DNA of 39,555 bases, from assembly GCA_020438105.1 (NCBI GenBank), contig JAGQVE010000038.1, positions 1-39,555 of the forward strand, given 5' to 3'. A program made the translations under genes and the position numbers. This DNA comes from Bacteroidales bacterium (lineage in GTDB: Bacteria > Bacteroidota > Bacteroidia > Bacteroidales > JAADJA01). Shown one piece after another: positions 16,673 to 25,165 of this stretch; within the stretch, counting starts at the first letter, position 1; each line of letters starts with the position of its first letter. The notes below the pieces were generated by a model. That model was not told the origin of the DNA, made no database searches, and worked only from the letters and a program-made list of their open reading frames with translations.

Positions 16673-19600
16673 TTAAAATTCTACTTTATGCATTTTCTGA
16701 ACCAACACAAATGTGTCGCGATTTACTCCTACAGGTCCCCAATAATTAAAATGGTAGGTAAATTGACCATATCCACCGACCATCAGGTTGGGTTTAAGAT
16801 GAACCCTGGTAATGCTGTTGTTCATCCCTGACCTCTTGCCTCCTCTAACCTGTGTTTTAGGAGTAGAATAAGTACGTTCCACGGCGTGGTATATAAAACA
16901 TACACCTTTCGGAATTCTGGCACTTACGCAGGCCCTGGTCGAATAAACACCATTATCATTGAAAACTTCCACCCAGTCGTTATCCTTAATGCCCAGTTCT
17001 GCAGCATCTTCTTCACTCAGCCAACAAGGCTCCATTCCCCTTGACAGGGTCAGCATGCGAAGTGTATCTCCATAAGTGGAGTGAATATGCCATTTGCCGT
17101 GTGGTGTAAGTACATTTAACATTTTAGCTTGCCCTGTAGCAACAGTTTTCCGCAACTCACCGTAGGCCTCAGGTTTTGGTGATGGTTTATAGGTTGGCAG
17201 ATGCTCTCCAAATTTAATGTACCCTTCATGATCAAGGTAAAAATGTTGTCGTCCTGTTAACGTTCGCCAGGGAACCAATCGTTCAACATTGTATGTATAG
17301 GCAGAATAAGCTCTTCCATCCGTCAACAAACCGGACCAAACCGGAGAATTAAGATACCGGTGAGGTTTCGCTTGCAGATCTTTGTAGTTCATTCTTATAT
17401 TTTTATTGCCTTCAGAAAGGTCGCACAATGTTAATCCTGTTTTTTTCTCAGCGACCTGATAAGCACGGTGTGCAAGTTCGCCATTAGTCAGACTTGATAG
17501 ATGCAACACTGCATTGGCAGCTTCCTCATCCTCATAAATGGATGGATATTCTTTGCCTTCAAAAACACTAACATGATTTCTATCATCCAGCATTTGCTCA
17601 TAAAAATCACTACAATCATAACTGTTTCCATGCGCTCCAAGACCATTTTTAACATTGGGCCCCAGCCGTATGAACTTATCGAAAACTTTGGTATAATCCC
17701 GTTCTACAACAACAAGTCCATGCATGGTTTTACCAGGAACAGGCTCACATTCACCTTTACTCCAATCCTTAATGTCCGGCTGTGCAATTTCGCCCGCACT
17801 ATCATGAGCAATAGGTGTGTTCACGATATCTTTCACCGGCCTATTATAATGTGTCTTCGCCAATTCACTGGTAACCCTAGCAATTTCCCTGAATATTACC
17901 CAATCACTTTTTGATTCCCAAACCGGGTTAATGGCCTGAGCAAGAGGATGGATGAATGAATGCATGTCTGTACTATTTAGGTCGGTTTTTTCGTACCAGG
18001 ATGCTGCAGGAAGAATAATGTCTGAATACAATGCAGAGGTATCCATCCGGAAATTGAGGTTTACAATAAGATCCATTTTCCCTTTAGGACTCTCACTGTT
18101 GTACTGAATATCTTTTACAAACTGATCTGCAACTTCATCAGCAATGGTATTGGAATGGGTACCTAGGTAGTGTTTCAAGAAATACTCATGTCCCTTAGCA
18201 CTACCCCCGATAGCATTGCCTCTCCAGATGTACCAAACCCGAGGGAAGCTGTTTTCAACATCAGGATCTGCCACCGCATGAAGCAGTTCCTTGTTCTTCA
18301 GCTTTTCAACTACATATTTTTTTATTTCTTCATCATTTGTGGCACCAGCTTTTTCAGCATCTTTGATAACATCCAGGTTGCTTTTATTGTATTGAGGATA
18401 AAATGGCATCCAGCCATTCCTAACAGCCTTGACTGCCATATCAGCAGAATGCATCCCAGATAATTCGTTTTCAGGAACTGTATTATAATCGGCCTGGTTT
18501 CCATCGTAACGCCACTGGTCGGAATTGATATAATGCCAGATAGGTGTTTGCTGCAATCGAGGAGGGCCCTGCCAGTCTTTTCCTGACATGATGGTTCCCC
18601 ATGAATCTGAAGGAGCCAGTTTTTCCTGTCCAACATAATGGTTCATTCCACCTCCGTTAACGCCAATACAACCTGTAAGCATCAATGCCATGGTACCCGC
18701 TCGGTAGATCAGGTTATTATGATACCAGTGGTTAATACCGGCACCAATAATTATGGAACATTTACCCTTTGTGGTTTCAGCAGTGCGGCTCCACTCCCTG
18801 GCAAACTGGATAACTGTTTTTGGCCCGATGCCTGTAAAGATTTCTTGCCAGGCAGGTGTGTATGCCGAATCTTTCTGATCGAAAGTGTTTGGATAATCAC
18901 CACCTAAACCCCGGTCAACACCATATTGAGCCATGATCAGATCATAAACGGTAGTAACTTTTATTTCTCCATCAATTGTTTTAATGCTTTTAACCGGAAC
19001 TCCTCTTGGTGATTTGAGTTCCTTTCCAAACTCAACAAACTCAACATTTAAGATTTCATCATTTTTTTCAATCAGGCTTAACAAAGGATCATATGAATCT
19101 CCAGTTTCTGCATCTTCAAATTTCATATTCCAATTGCCGTCTTTGCCATCCCACCTGTGTCCTGAGCTTCCACCAGGACATACCAAATCTCCGCTTTTTG
19201 CATCAATATTTAAAAACTTCCAATCTCCTTGCTTTATATCCTTATATTTATTTATTTTACTGGCTCTCAGCATTCTACCTGGAACCATTTTCCCGTCTTG
19301 TTCAACTATTTCGATAAGAAATGGACTATCGGTATACCTTTTGGCATAATCAATAAAATACGAGACCTGCTTCTCATAATGGTACTCTTTTAAAATCACA
19401 TGAACTACTGCCATCCAAAAAGCTCCATCCTGTCCTGCATGAACCGGCACCCATTTATCAGCATATTTGGCTACCATATTAAAATCAGGTGAGAATACAA
19501 CTGTTTTAGTCCCGTTATGCCTGGCTTCAGAAAAGAAATGAACATCGGGTGTGCGAGTCATACCCAAATTTGCACCCATGCATGCAATAAATTTCGAATT

Positions 19601-20284
19601 ATACCAGTCTGCACTTTCAGCCACGTCGGTTTGTTCGCCCCAAATCTCAGGGAAAGAGTTGGGCAGATCGCAATACCAATCATAAAAACTTAAATTAACA
19701 CCCCCCATCAATTGAAGAAATCGTGATCCAGCGGCATAACTCAACATCGACATGGCAGGAATGGGAGAAAAACCAACTAGACGATCAGGGCCATATTTTT
19801 TTACTGTAAAAATATTTGAAACGGCAATGATCTCTAATACCTCATCCCAGGTAACCCTTCTGAGCCCGCCCTTTCCTCTTGCGTTTTGATAACGTTTACG
19901 TAAGTCTGGATTTGATTGGATATTTTCCCATGCTTTTAAGGAATCACCTGTTTTGGCTTTTTCATCATTAAAAATGTCCAACAAAGCACCCCGGATCATC
20001 GGATATTTAACCCGGATAGGACTGTATAGATACCATGAAAAAGATATTCCACGCTGACAACCTCGAGGTTCATATGGCGGTAAAGATTTTTCCAACAATG
20101 GATAATCCAATGCCTGGGTTTCCCACACAACTATTCCATCTTTCACATGAATATTCCAGCTACATCCACCGGTGCAATTCACACCATGGGTGCTGCGTAC
20201 CACTTTGTCATGCTGGTGCCTGTTCCTGTAAAACTCTTCCCATTGACGGGTTTTGGGTGAAATCAAATCTTTGATCCAACTCAT
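16673..20284 (-). CDS. narG: Respiratory nitrate reductase alpha subunit (molybdenum)
   Basis: The 1203-residue catalytic subunit reduces nitrate to nitrite at a molybdenum bis-guanine-dinucleotide centre. The FS0 cluster ligands H33, C37, C41 and C76 and the Mo-ligating D206 ([10 protein letters not shown]) match E. coli H49/C53/C57/C92/D222 with a constant offset of 16. The start has no twin-arginine signal ([15 protein letters not shown]), so the enzyme faces the cytoplasm. This separates it from periplasm-facing NarG-like enzymes of archaea. It lies 14 bp after the cytochrome c gene and 12 bp before narH. Length is close to the E. coli enzyme (1247), and no frameshift is seen. Confidence 0.97.
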   Translation of the reverse strand: MSWIKDLISPKTRQWEEFYRNRHQHDKVVRSTHGVNCTGGCSWNIHVKDGIVVWETQALDYPLLEKSLPPYEPRGCQRGISFSWYLYSPIRVKYPMIRGALLDIFNDEKAKTGDSLKAWENIQSNPDLRKRYQNARGKGGLRRVTWDEVLEIIAVSNIFTVKKYGPDRLVGFSPIPAMSMLSYAAGSRFLQLMGGVNLSFYDWYCDLPNSFPEIWGEQTDVAESADWYNSKFIACMGANLGMTRTPDVHFFSEARHNGTKTVVFSPDFNMVAKYADKWVPVHAGQDGAFWMAVVHVILKEYHYEKQVSYFIDYAKRYTDSPFLIEIVEQDGKMVPGRMLRASKINKYKDIKQGDWKFLNIDAKSGDLVCPGGSSGHRWDGKDGNWNMKFEDAETGDSYDPLLSLIEKNDEILNVEFVEFGKELKSPRGVPVKSIKTIDGEIKVTTVYDLIMAQYGVDRGLGGDYPNTFDQKDSAYTPAWQEIFTGIGPKTVIQFAREWSRTAETTKGKCSIIIGAGINHWYHNNLIYRAGTMALMLTGCIGVNGGGMNHYVGQEKLAPSDSWGTIMSGKDWQGPPRLQQTPIWHYINSDQWRYDGNQADYNTVPENELSGMHSADMAVKAVRNGWMPFYPQYNKSNLDVIKDAEKAGATNDEEIKKYVVEKLKNKELLHAVADPDVENSFPRVWYIWRGNAIGGSAKGHEYFLKHYLGTHSNTIADEVADQFVKDIQYNSESPKGKMDLIVNLNFRMDTSALYSDIILPAASWYEKTDLNSTDMHSFIHPLAQAINPVWESKSDWVIFREIARVTSELAKTHYNRPVKDIVNTPIAHDSAGEIAQPDIKDWSKGECEPVPGKTMHGLVVVERDYTKVFDKFIRLGPNVKNGLGAHGNSYDCSDFYEQMLDDRNHVSVFEGKEYPSIYEDEEAANAVLHLSSLTNGELAHRAYQVAEKKTGLTLCDLSEGNKNIRMNYKDLQAKPHRYLNSPVWSGLLTDGRAYSAYTYNVERLVPWRTLTGRQHFYLDHEGYIKFGEHLPTYKPSPKPEAYGELRKTVATGQAKMLNVLTPHGKWHIHSTYGDTLRMLTLSRGMEPCWLSEEDAAELGIKDNDWVEVFNDNGVYSTRACVSARIPKGVCFIYHAVERTYSTPKTQVRGGKRSGMNNSITRVHLKPNLMVGGYGQFTYHFNYWGPVGVNRDTFVLVQKMHKVEF

Positions 20285-20298
20285 ATTGTTATGATTTT

Positions 20299-21168
20299 TT
20301 AATTTGAAACTGGGGTTTGTCTTAAATAGATTTCATCTCGTACTGATCCTCGTTTGCGCTTGAAATAAAATGTATAAGTGAAAATTAAAATTCCCGAACT
20401 AATAATCAATCCAAGAATAACAAACAGAAGGTTATAATCCCGGGTATGCTGATAGTACCGGTTTTGACTAACACTTTTGAGATATGCTGTCAGGTTGATA
20501 ACTTCTTCTTCAGTGAGTGGATGTTCGATATAAGCATCCTTCATAGCCGGAAAAGGTGGGCTTTTTAAAATAGCTGCTATACCAGCACTTCCCATCATTT
20601 CGTATGCAGTTGTAAGTTCCTTTGCTAGCGTTCCGGCAGTAAACTCCTTATCATCCTTTACTTTATGGCAATTTCCACAAGCTAAACCACCACCAGACAG
20701 AATTGATTTACCTGAAAACAATTTTGCTCCCAGATCAATATTTTTTTGCGATGTGCCGTCAAGTAAATCAGCAACCAGAGTAGGGTCCTGATCAAGTGCA
20801 CCTCCTGCACTTACTTCTTCAATATAGTTCAGCACGGCCTCTATTTCGGTATCATTCATTCCTGCATCAGGCATTAACAAGCGGTTATATTCTTCATAAA
20901 TTGCCTTGGCTTGAGAATCTCCCGATTTTATCATTGTTTGCGAAGATCGGATAAATGTGATCAACCAGTTTCGCTCTTTTGATACCGTTCTATCCTTCAA
21001 ATCAGGTCCAACCATCCGCCCTTTACCAATGGTATGGCAGGCTGCACACTTTTGTTGAAATATGCTCTGGCCATCTTGTGAAAGGATGGGACTGCTTATC
21101 AAAAGCATAATAATTAAAATCTCGAATTTCATTTTTTGATACTTATGTGAAATTTTCAAATTCATCAT
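20299..21168 (-). CDS. Membrane-anchored di-haem cytochrome c, first gene of the nar operon (NarC-like)
   Basis: The 289-residue protein has two haem-binding motifs, CAACH at 41-45 and CGNCH at 164-168, each in a small cytochrome c domain. A C-terminal membrane helix (about 247-268) is followed by a basic tail. An in-frame ATG at 21130-21132 (residue 13) gives a cleaner signal peptide, [19 protein letters not shown]; either start is possible. The haem domains face the periplasm. Thermus thermophilus has a di-haem NarC ahead of narGHJI that helps connect NarI, so an equivalent role as electron partner or assembly helper is likely. Homology to Thermus NarC itself was not tested. The gene heads the operon. 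Confidence 0.88.
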   Translation of the reverse strand: MMNLKISHKYQKMKFEILIIMLLISSPILSQDGQSIFQQKCAACHTIGKGRMVGPDLKDRTVSKERNWLITFIRSSQTMIKSGDSQAKAIYEEYNRLLMPDAGMNDTEIEAVLNYIEEVSAGGALDQDPTLVADLLDGTSQKNIDLGAKLFSGKSILSGGGLACGNCHKVKDDKEFTAGTLAKELTTAYEMMGSAGIAAILKSPPFPAMKDAYIEHPLTEEEVINLTAYLKSVSQNRYYQHTRDYNLLFVILGLIISSGILIFTYTFYFKRKRGSVRDEIYLRQTPVSN

Positions 21169-21225
21169 TATTCAACTATCCACTAATTTTTAGATAAGAT
21201 TCAGATAATTTAATTTTCATCCGCA

Positions 21226-21233
21226 CAAATATA
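21226..21233 (-). promoter_or_regulatory. Predicted -7 box (TATATTTG) of the nar operon
   Basis: The minus strand reads TATATTTG, a full match to TAnnTTTG, 58 bp before the cytochrome c ATG. No -33 TTTG is seen at the normal distance; an inverted repeat occupies that place. This would fit an activator-dependent or repressed promoter. Confidence 0.45.
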
Positions 21234-21235
21234 CA

Positions 21236-21265
21236 AGAATTCTGGTATTTATTTACCATAATTCT
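21236..21265. promoter_or_regulatory. Inverted repeat just upstream of the nar -7 box
   Basis: Arms at 21236-21247 (AGAATTCTGGTA) and 21254-21265 (TACCATAATTCT) pair at 11 of 12 positions around a 6-bp centre. The repeat covers the region between -7 and -33 of the predicted promoter. Such symmetry suggests a dimeric regulator; which one is unknown. Confidence 0.45.
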
Positions 21266-21267
21266 GA

Positions 21268-21286
21268 ATTTAGAATGGTTCTAAAT
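21268..21286. promoter_or_regulatory. Second inverted repeat upstream of the nar promoter
   Basis: Perfect 8-bp arms ATTTAGAA and TTCTAAAT flank TGG. Its left half also pairs with the end of the neighbouring repeat (ATTCT at 21261-21265 with AGAAT at 21272-21276). It is centred about 47 bp upstream of the -7 box, a typical activator position. Confidence 0.45.
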
Positions 21287-21356
21287 AATAAAAACTTGAA
21301 TTTATTAATTTAATACTACAATAAATCACTTCCAACCTAATTTAAAATGAGAAGTC

Positions 21357-21375
21357 TGTTTACATATTGTTTACA
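21357..21375 (+). repeat. Two direct copies of TGTTTACA, 11 bp apart
   Basis: TGTTTACA occurs at 21357-21364 and 21368-21375, one helical turn apart. The same octamer is in the Rrf2 promoter (7193-7200, opposite strand). It may be a response-regulator-type site, but no regulator can be named. Confidence 0.3.
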
Positions 21376-21433
21376 AATACTAATTTTTGAACACATATAA
21401 TCCTCTTTCTCTGTTTATTATAATATTTATGAT

Positions 21434-21480
21434 CATGCCTTTTAAGCATAGGGTCCTGGGTTCGAATCCCAGCGGGATCA
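21434..21480 (+). pseudogene. 3' half of a tRNA-Lys(TTT) gene, candidate attachment site
   Basis: The sequence folds as tRNA positions 27-73. The anticodon stem is ATGC/GCAT (21435-21438, 21446-21449), with loop CTTTTAA carrying anticodon TTT. The variable region is GGGTC, and the T-arm is CTGGG-TTCGAAT-CCCAG. The 3' acceptor strand is CGGGATC, with discriminator A at 21480; CCA is not encoded. The 45 bases before it contain no D-arm and no GATCCCG to pair with the acceptor strand. So the 5' half is absent and no functional tRNA can form. Integrases that use tRNA genes usually leave exactly this kind of 3' duplicate at one end of the inserted element. Confidence 0.75.
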
Positions 21481-21490
21481 CGAAAGAATG

Positions 21491-21520
21491 AAAACCCGTT
21501 CCAGAGGAACGGGTTTTTTT
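21491..21520 (+). terminator. Strong intrinsic terminator after the tRNA fragment
   Basis: The stem CCCGTTCC/GGAACGGG, extended by AAAA/TTTT, has a 3-nt loop (AGA) and runs into a T-tract. It starts 10 bp after the tRNA fragment and is probably the original terminator of the intact tRNA gene. Confidence 0.85.
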
Positions 21521-21570
21521 ATTTCATAGGTGAGCCTGACTCGTCAGAGCGAGCATATGAAATAAAAAAA
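21514..21570. repeat. Long inverted repeat overlapping the terminator
   Basis: Perfect 15-bp arms (21514-21528 and 21556-21570, TATGAAATAAAAAAA and its complement) enclose 27 bp that contain the palindrome CTGACTCGTCAG. A weaker hairpin follows (AAAACC 21567-21572 with GGTTTT 21589-21594). They may be extra terminators or a small non-coding repeat. Confidence 0.6.
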
Positions 21571-21744
21571 CCACGTCATGAAATGACCGGTTTTCATTTT
21601 GACTGAGGAGACTATTGGGATCATGAAATAATCCTTTTCAATCACTACAAAATGTCCCTACTTTCTAATTACAAAATTGCGTTTACCAATATCTTAAAAG
21701 CTTCAAAATTGATCTGTTTTGAAATATAAAAGCCCTTAATTTAT

Positions 21745-21752
21745 TATTTTCG
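21745..21752 (+). promoter_or_regulatory. Possible -7 box (TATTTTCG) of the carbonic anhydrase gene
   Basis: TATTTTCG differs from TAnnTTTG at one position and lies 18 bp before the ATG. TTTG at 21718-21721 is a possible -33 element, although the 23-bp spacing is long. Confidence 0.3.
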
Positions 21753-21770
21753 CAAATCAAAATAATCACC

Positions 21771-22343
21771 ATGGATCAAAAGGAAATCATTGAAAGACTT
21801 AAGGCCGGAAACAAACGATTTGTAAAAGATATGCGTGAAGGAAAAAGGAGCGGCAAATCACGTCGTGCTGAAATCGTTGACGGACAAAATCCGTTTGCAA
21901 TTGTGCTGGGTTGCGCCGATAGCAGGATTGTTCCAGAACTAGCCTTCGACGCGGGCCTGGGCGATTTATTTGTTGTGCGTGTTGCAGGCAATATAGCCAA
22001 TAGTTCAAGTATTGCAAGCATCGAATTTGCGGTGGCTAATCTGGGTGTTGAGGCAATCATCGTTTTAGGACATCAAAACTGTGGCGCAGTGACTGCAGCC
22101 GTTGCTGGAGGAGATTATGGTAAGCATTTGAACCATCTTGTTGCACATATCAAGCCGGCAATCGAAAGCTGCGAAAAATCAGCTCCGGTGAATGAGGTGG
22201 CCCAAAAAAATGCAAAATTAACAGTTGAAGCACTTTTAAAAAAATCAAAAATTATAAGGGACGCACTTAAAAATAAAAAACTAACTATTTTACCTGCCTA
22301 TTATCATCTAAATTCAGGCGAGGTGGAATGGTTGATGCCATAA
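21771..22343 (+). CDS. Beta-class carbonic anhydrase
   Basis: The 190-residue zinc enzyme interconverts CO2 and bicarbonate. The zinc and active-site residues are C48, D50 and R52 (GCADSR) and H101 and C104 (GHQNCGAV), all present. The length is normal for a compact bacterial beta class enzyme. It stands alone, with the tRNA remnant on one side and the T9SS protein gene on the other. Assignment of fold and activity is firm. Confidence 0.95.
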   Translation: MDQKEIIERLKAGNKRFVKDMREGKRSGKSRRAEIVDGQNPFAIVLGCADSRIVPELAFDAGLGDLFVVRVAGNIANSSSIASIEFAVANLGVEAIIVLGHQNCGAVTAAVAGGDYGKHLNHLVAHIKPAIESCEKSAPVNEVAQKNAKLTVEALLKKSKIIRDALKNKKLTILPAYYHLNSGEVEWLMP

Positions 22344-22398
22344 CAATGATATCTATCATCTTAATTTAAAAAATCAATTTTCAATCAGCTATATTAAA

Positions 22399-22406
22399 TA
22401 TATTTG
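22399..22406 (+). promoter_or_regulatory. Predicted -7 box (TATATTTG) of the T9SS protein gene
   Basis: TATATTTG is a full match to TAnnTTTG, 95 bp before the ATG. The leader has no Shine-Dalgarno-like sequence. Confidence 0.4.
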
Positions 22407-22501
22407 CACCTGGCTAATAAAACATTGACAACTCTTAATGTGGGGATTTTGTCTATGTTTTATGAATGAAATTTATTTTCAAAAACTAAATTTTTACACT
22501 T

Positions 22502-24529
22502 ATGAGAAAACTTTACTTATTAATTTGCTTTGTAGGTTTAACTGCATTTACTTTTGGTCAAACCTATTTGCTAGAAGATTTTAGTGATAGTGAAATGCCA
22601 CCATCTGGTTGGACCATTGACAATCTGGCCTCACAATGGTCAATAAACAGTGGTAATTCCGCAGGTGGAATAGCACCAGAAGCTATGTTCACTTATACAA
22701 GCGGTGTTTATACATCAAGATTGATTTCCCCGGAAATTGATCTTTCTGGGATGGATTTAGTCTCGCTAAATTTCAGACATTTTTACGATTATTATTCAAA
22801 TCCTGCACCCATTTTTGGTGTTGCTACCCGTTCAGGTGGTGGACAGTGGAACTCTATTTGGGAGGTTACACCTACCGGAAATGTTGGGCCGGAATCTATT
22901 TCATTTGACATAAATAATGACGATGTAGGGGCTACTGATTTTCAAATTTGTTTCTATTTGGATGGAAATATGTATAATTTGGATTATTGGTATATAGATG
23001 ATATATGGTTATATAATCAATTGAATCTTGATGCAGGACTGCAAATCATTACCACTCCAAACTTTATTCTTGAGCCTACACAAATTACAGGAACACTTCA
23101 AAATTTTGGTGAAACAGAAATTACAAGCATTGAAGTAAGTTGGCAGGTTGATGAAGGAGATATAACAACTACGACTTTTGATGGCATTAGTCTTGAGTTT
23201 TTAGATACTTACGATTTTACGTGTGATGGGATACTGGAATTCCCCATTGGCGCGTATAATCTTTCCGTTTGGATTGAATCTGTTAACGGCACTTCAGACG
23301 AAGATCCTGGTAATGACATGAAAAACAAAGCCCTTACTGTTCCCAGTTATAGTTCATCACACCGACCATGTCTGGAAGAATTCACCAGTTCAACCTGTGC
23401 TCCCTGTGCCTCTTTTAATACAAGTTTTGTACCCTGGTGTCAAACTCATGAAGATGAAATTACTTTGGTTAAATATCAAATGAACTGGCCTGGTGTTGGT
23501 GATCCTTATTATACCGAAGAGGGAGGTGTCAGAAGAAATTGGTATGGTGTATCATGGGTGCCATGGACAAACCTGGATGGTGCATATACAGATAATAACA
23601 TGGGAACCATTCAAACCTGGTTTGATGAATCCCTTGCCAAAGATGCATATGTTAATCTCATTGGAACAAACACATCGGTTTCCGGCGAAGGTACTGTTAT
23701 GGATATTGATGTCACATTGTTATCCTTTGCTAATTTAGAAGATGTTTTAATTCAAATTGTAGTATTTGAATACATTACTACCCAAAACGTGATGACAAAT
23801 GGTGAAACTTCATTTGAACATGTGATGATGAAAATGGTACCGAATGCTTACGGAACCATTACCAACCTTGAAGATCGTGTTCCTTATACCATTTCTGAAT
23901 CAGTAGATTTGGCAGGAACCAATGTAGAAGAATGGGATGATCTTGGTGTAGCAGTTATCGTTCAGGATCAAAGTTCAAAATACATTTGGCAATCAGGATA
24001 TATGGTAGTTGATGCAACATTTGCAAATGACGCTTCTCTGACTGCTATTACTGTTGACGGAGAACCTCTGGATGGATTCTCACCTGATGTATTTGACTAT
24101 ACGATTACCCTGCCTTCAACTGCTGTTGAAGTACCAATGGTTGAAGCAACAGTAACAGATCCTAATGGATTGGCTATCGTAGTTCCGGCTATTGAACTTC
24201 CGGGTGCAACCACTGTTGATGTATTTGCAGAGGATTTAGCTACAAAAAATACCTACACTATTAATTTTGATCTCGGAACCGGATTTGAAAATGAAACTTT
24301 CACTGCAATGAATGTTTACCCAAATCCATCGAGTGGTGTAGTTTATATTTCAGGTGCTGATAATGCGCAAGTAACTGTGTTTAATACTTCAGGTGCTGTT
24401 GTAGCTGAATACCAAAATTTCAACTCAGGCAAAATTGATTTAAGCAATATGAATGAGGGAATTTATTTCCTGAATATTGTGATCGATAATAAAACAACAA
24501 TTAATAAAAAGATCTCTGTTTTGAAATAA
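22502..24529 (+). CDS. T9SS-secreted protein with Omp28/thioredoxin-like domain
   Basis: The 675-residue protein has a Sec signal peptide (1-19, ending TFGQ). An N-terminal choice-of-anchor/MAM-like beta domain spans about 22-175 (LEDFSDSEMPPSGW, then YWYIDDIWLY). An Omp28-like thioredoxin-fold domain (about 285-500) carries C299-A-P-C302. A cadherin-like beta-sandwich repeat lies at about 508-590 (DASLTAITVDGEPLDGFSPD). The C-terminal type A sorting domain (about 600-675) reads NVYPNPSSGVVYIS and ends KKISVLK. The sorting domain directs export through the type IX system and usually anchors the protein to surface lipopolysaccharide. The CxxC may make a disulfide or act in redox chemistry, but Omp28 function is unknown. 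A terminator follows. Confidence 0.9.
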   Translation: MRKLYLLICFVGLTAFTFGQTYLLEDFSDSEMPPSGWTIDNLASQWSINSGNSAGGIAPEAMFTYTSGVYTSRLISPEIDLSGMDLVSLNFRHFYDYYSNPAPIFGVATRSGGGQWNSIWEVTPTGNVGPESISFDINNDDVGATDFQICFYLDGNMYNLDYWYIDDIWLYNQLNLDAGLQIITTPNFILEPTQITGTLQNFGETEITSIEVSWQVDEGDITTTTFDGISLEFLDTYDFTCDGILEFPIGAYNLSVWIESVNGTSDEDPGNDMKNKALTVPSYSSSHRPCLEEFTSSTCAPCASFNTSFVPWCQTHEDEITLVKYQMNWPGVGDPYYTEEGGVRRNWYGVSWVPWTNLDGAYTDNNMGTIQTWFDESLAKDAYVNLIGTNTSVSGEGTVMDIDVTLLSFANLEDVLIQIVVFEYITTQNVMTNGETSFEHVMMKMVPNAYGTITNLEDRVPYTISESVDLAGTNVEEWDDLGVAVIVQDQSSKYIWQSGYMVVDATFANDASLTAITVDGEPLDGFSPDVFDYTITLPSTAVEVPMVEATVTDPNGLAIVVPAIELPGATTVDVFAEDLATKNTYTINFDLGTGFENETFTAMNVYPNPSSGVVYISGADNAQVTVFNTSGAVVAEYQNFNSGKIDLSNMNEGIYFLNIVIDNKTTINKKISVLK

Positions 24530-24547
24530 CATTTGTTTGAAAACATC

Positions 24548-24582
24548 AAAAAAACGGTTGCTCAAAAGGCAACCGTTTTTTT
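24548..24582. terminator. Bidirectional intrinsic terminator between convergent genes
   Basis: The stem CGGTTGC/GCAACCG has a 7-nt loop, flanked by an A-run on the left and a T-run on the right. It can stop the T9SS gene transcript on the plus strand and the coaE transcript on the minus strand. Confidence 0.85.
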
Positions 24583-25165
24583 ATTCGCTTAAAAGCTTTT
24601 TATGAATTTCCAGGACCTGGGGAATAACCAACTTTAAGCCATCATTTTCAATTACAAAGTCCGCCTTTTCGATCTTTTTTTCCTGTGGCCACTGGTTTTC
24701 CATTCTGCTCAAAATGGCCTCTCTGCTCGACTTATCTCTTTCAATCACCCGGGCAATTGCGGTCTCCACCGGGCAGGTTACCACAATTACTTTATCAAAT
24801 TCTTTATTAAATCCGCTTTCGAAAAGTATGGCTGATTCATGAACAATGTATGTATTATTCGAATGTCTTGAAATCCATTTGCGCAGATCACGTTTTACCA
24901 GGGGGTGAATAATCCTGTTTAAAAATCTGAGTGCTTCCGGATCATTAAATACAATTGCAGCCAGACTCTTCCTGTCGATTTGCCCATCTGATAATATGGT
25001 TTCACCAAATCCGTTTACCAGACGTCGGATTACTTCCCTATCCTGCAAAAACTTCCTGGCTTCATCATCAGCACGATATACAGGAGCACCCAAAATTTCA
25101 AAGATTTGGGCAACAGTACTTTTTCCACTCCCTAAGTTTCCGGTAATGGCTACTCTAATCATCAC
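24581..25165 (-). CDS. coaE: Dephospho-CoA kinase
   Basis: The 194-residue enzyme performs the last step of coenzyme A synthesis, phosphorylating the 3' hydroxyl of dephospho-CoA. It has the P-loop GNLGSGKST at residues 9-17, the RADDEARKFL region near 31, LNRIIHPLVKRDLRKW near 80 and VTCPVETAIARVIERD in the lid region. The length is typical. Its ATG overlaps the ybbR gene by 11 bp, consistent with translational coupling, and it ends at the shared terminator. Confidence 0.95.
   Translation of the reverse strand: MMIRVAITGNLGSGKSTVAQIFEILGAPVYRADDEARKFLQDREVIRRLVNGFGETILSDGQIDRKSLAAIVFNDPEALRFLNRIIHPLVKRDLRKWISRHSNNTYIVHESAILFESGFNKEFDKVIVVTCPVETAIARVIERDKSSREAILSRMENQWPQEKKIEKADFVIENDGLKLVIPQVLEIHKKLLSE

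Larger units (their letters stand above)
21169..21770. other. 602-bp intergenic region between nar operon and carbonic anhydrase
   Basis: It holds the nar promoter with two inverted repeats, the TGTTTACA pair, the tRNA-Lys 3' fragment, its terminator and the long inverted repeat. Between about 21600 and 21740 I see no gene or repeat except a weak echo of the tRNA end. Confidence 0.7.

Noticed and set aside
17501..17914. 137-codon open frame opposite narG
   Set aside because: It lies entirely inside narG, whose frame is fully supported by conserved ligands, and its translation resembles no protein.
21617..21633. GGGATCATGAAATAAT echoes the tRNA 3' end region (GGGATCACGAAAGAAT)
   Set aside because: The T-arm and anticodon parts are absent, so it is too short to claim a second attachment site.
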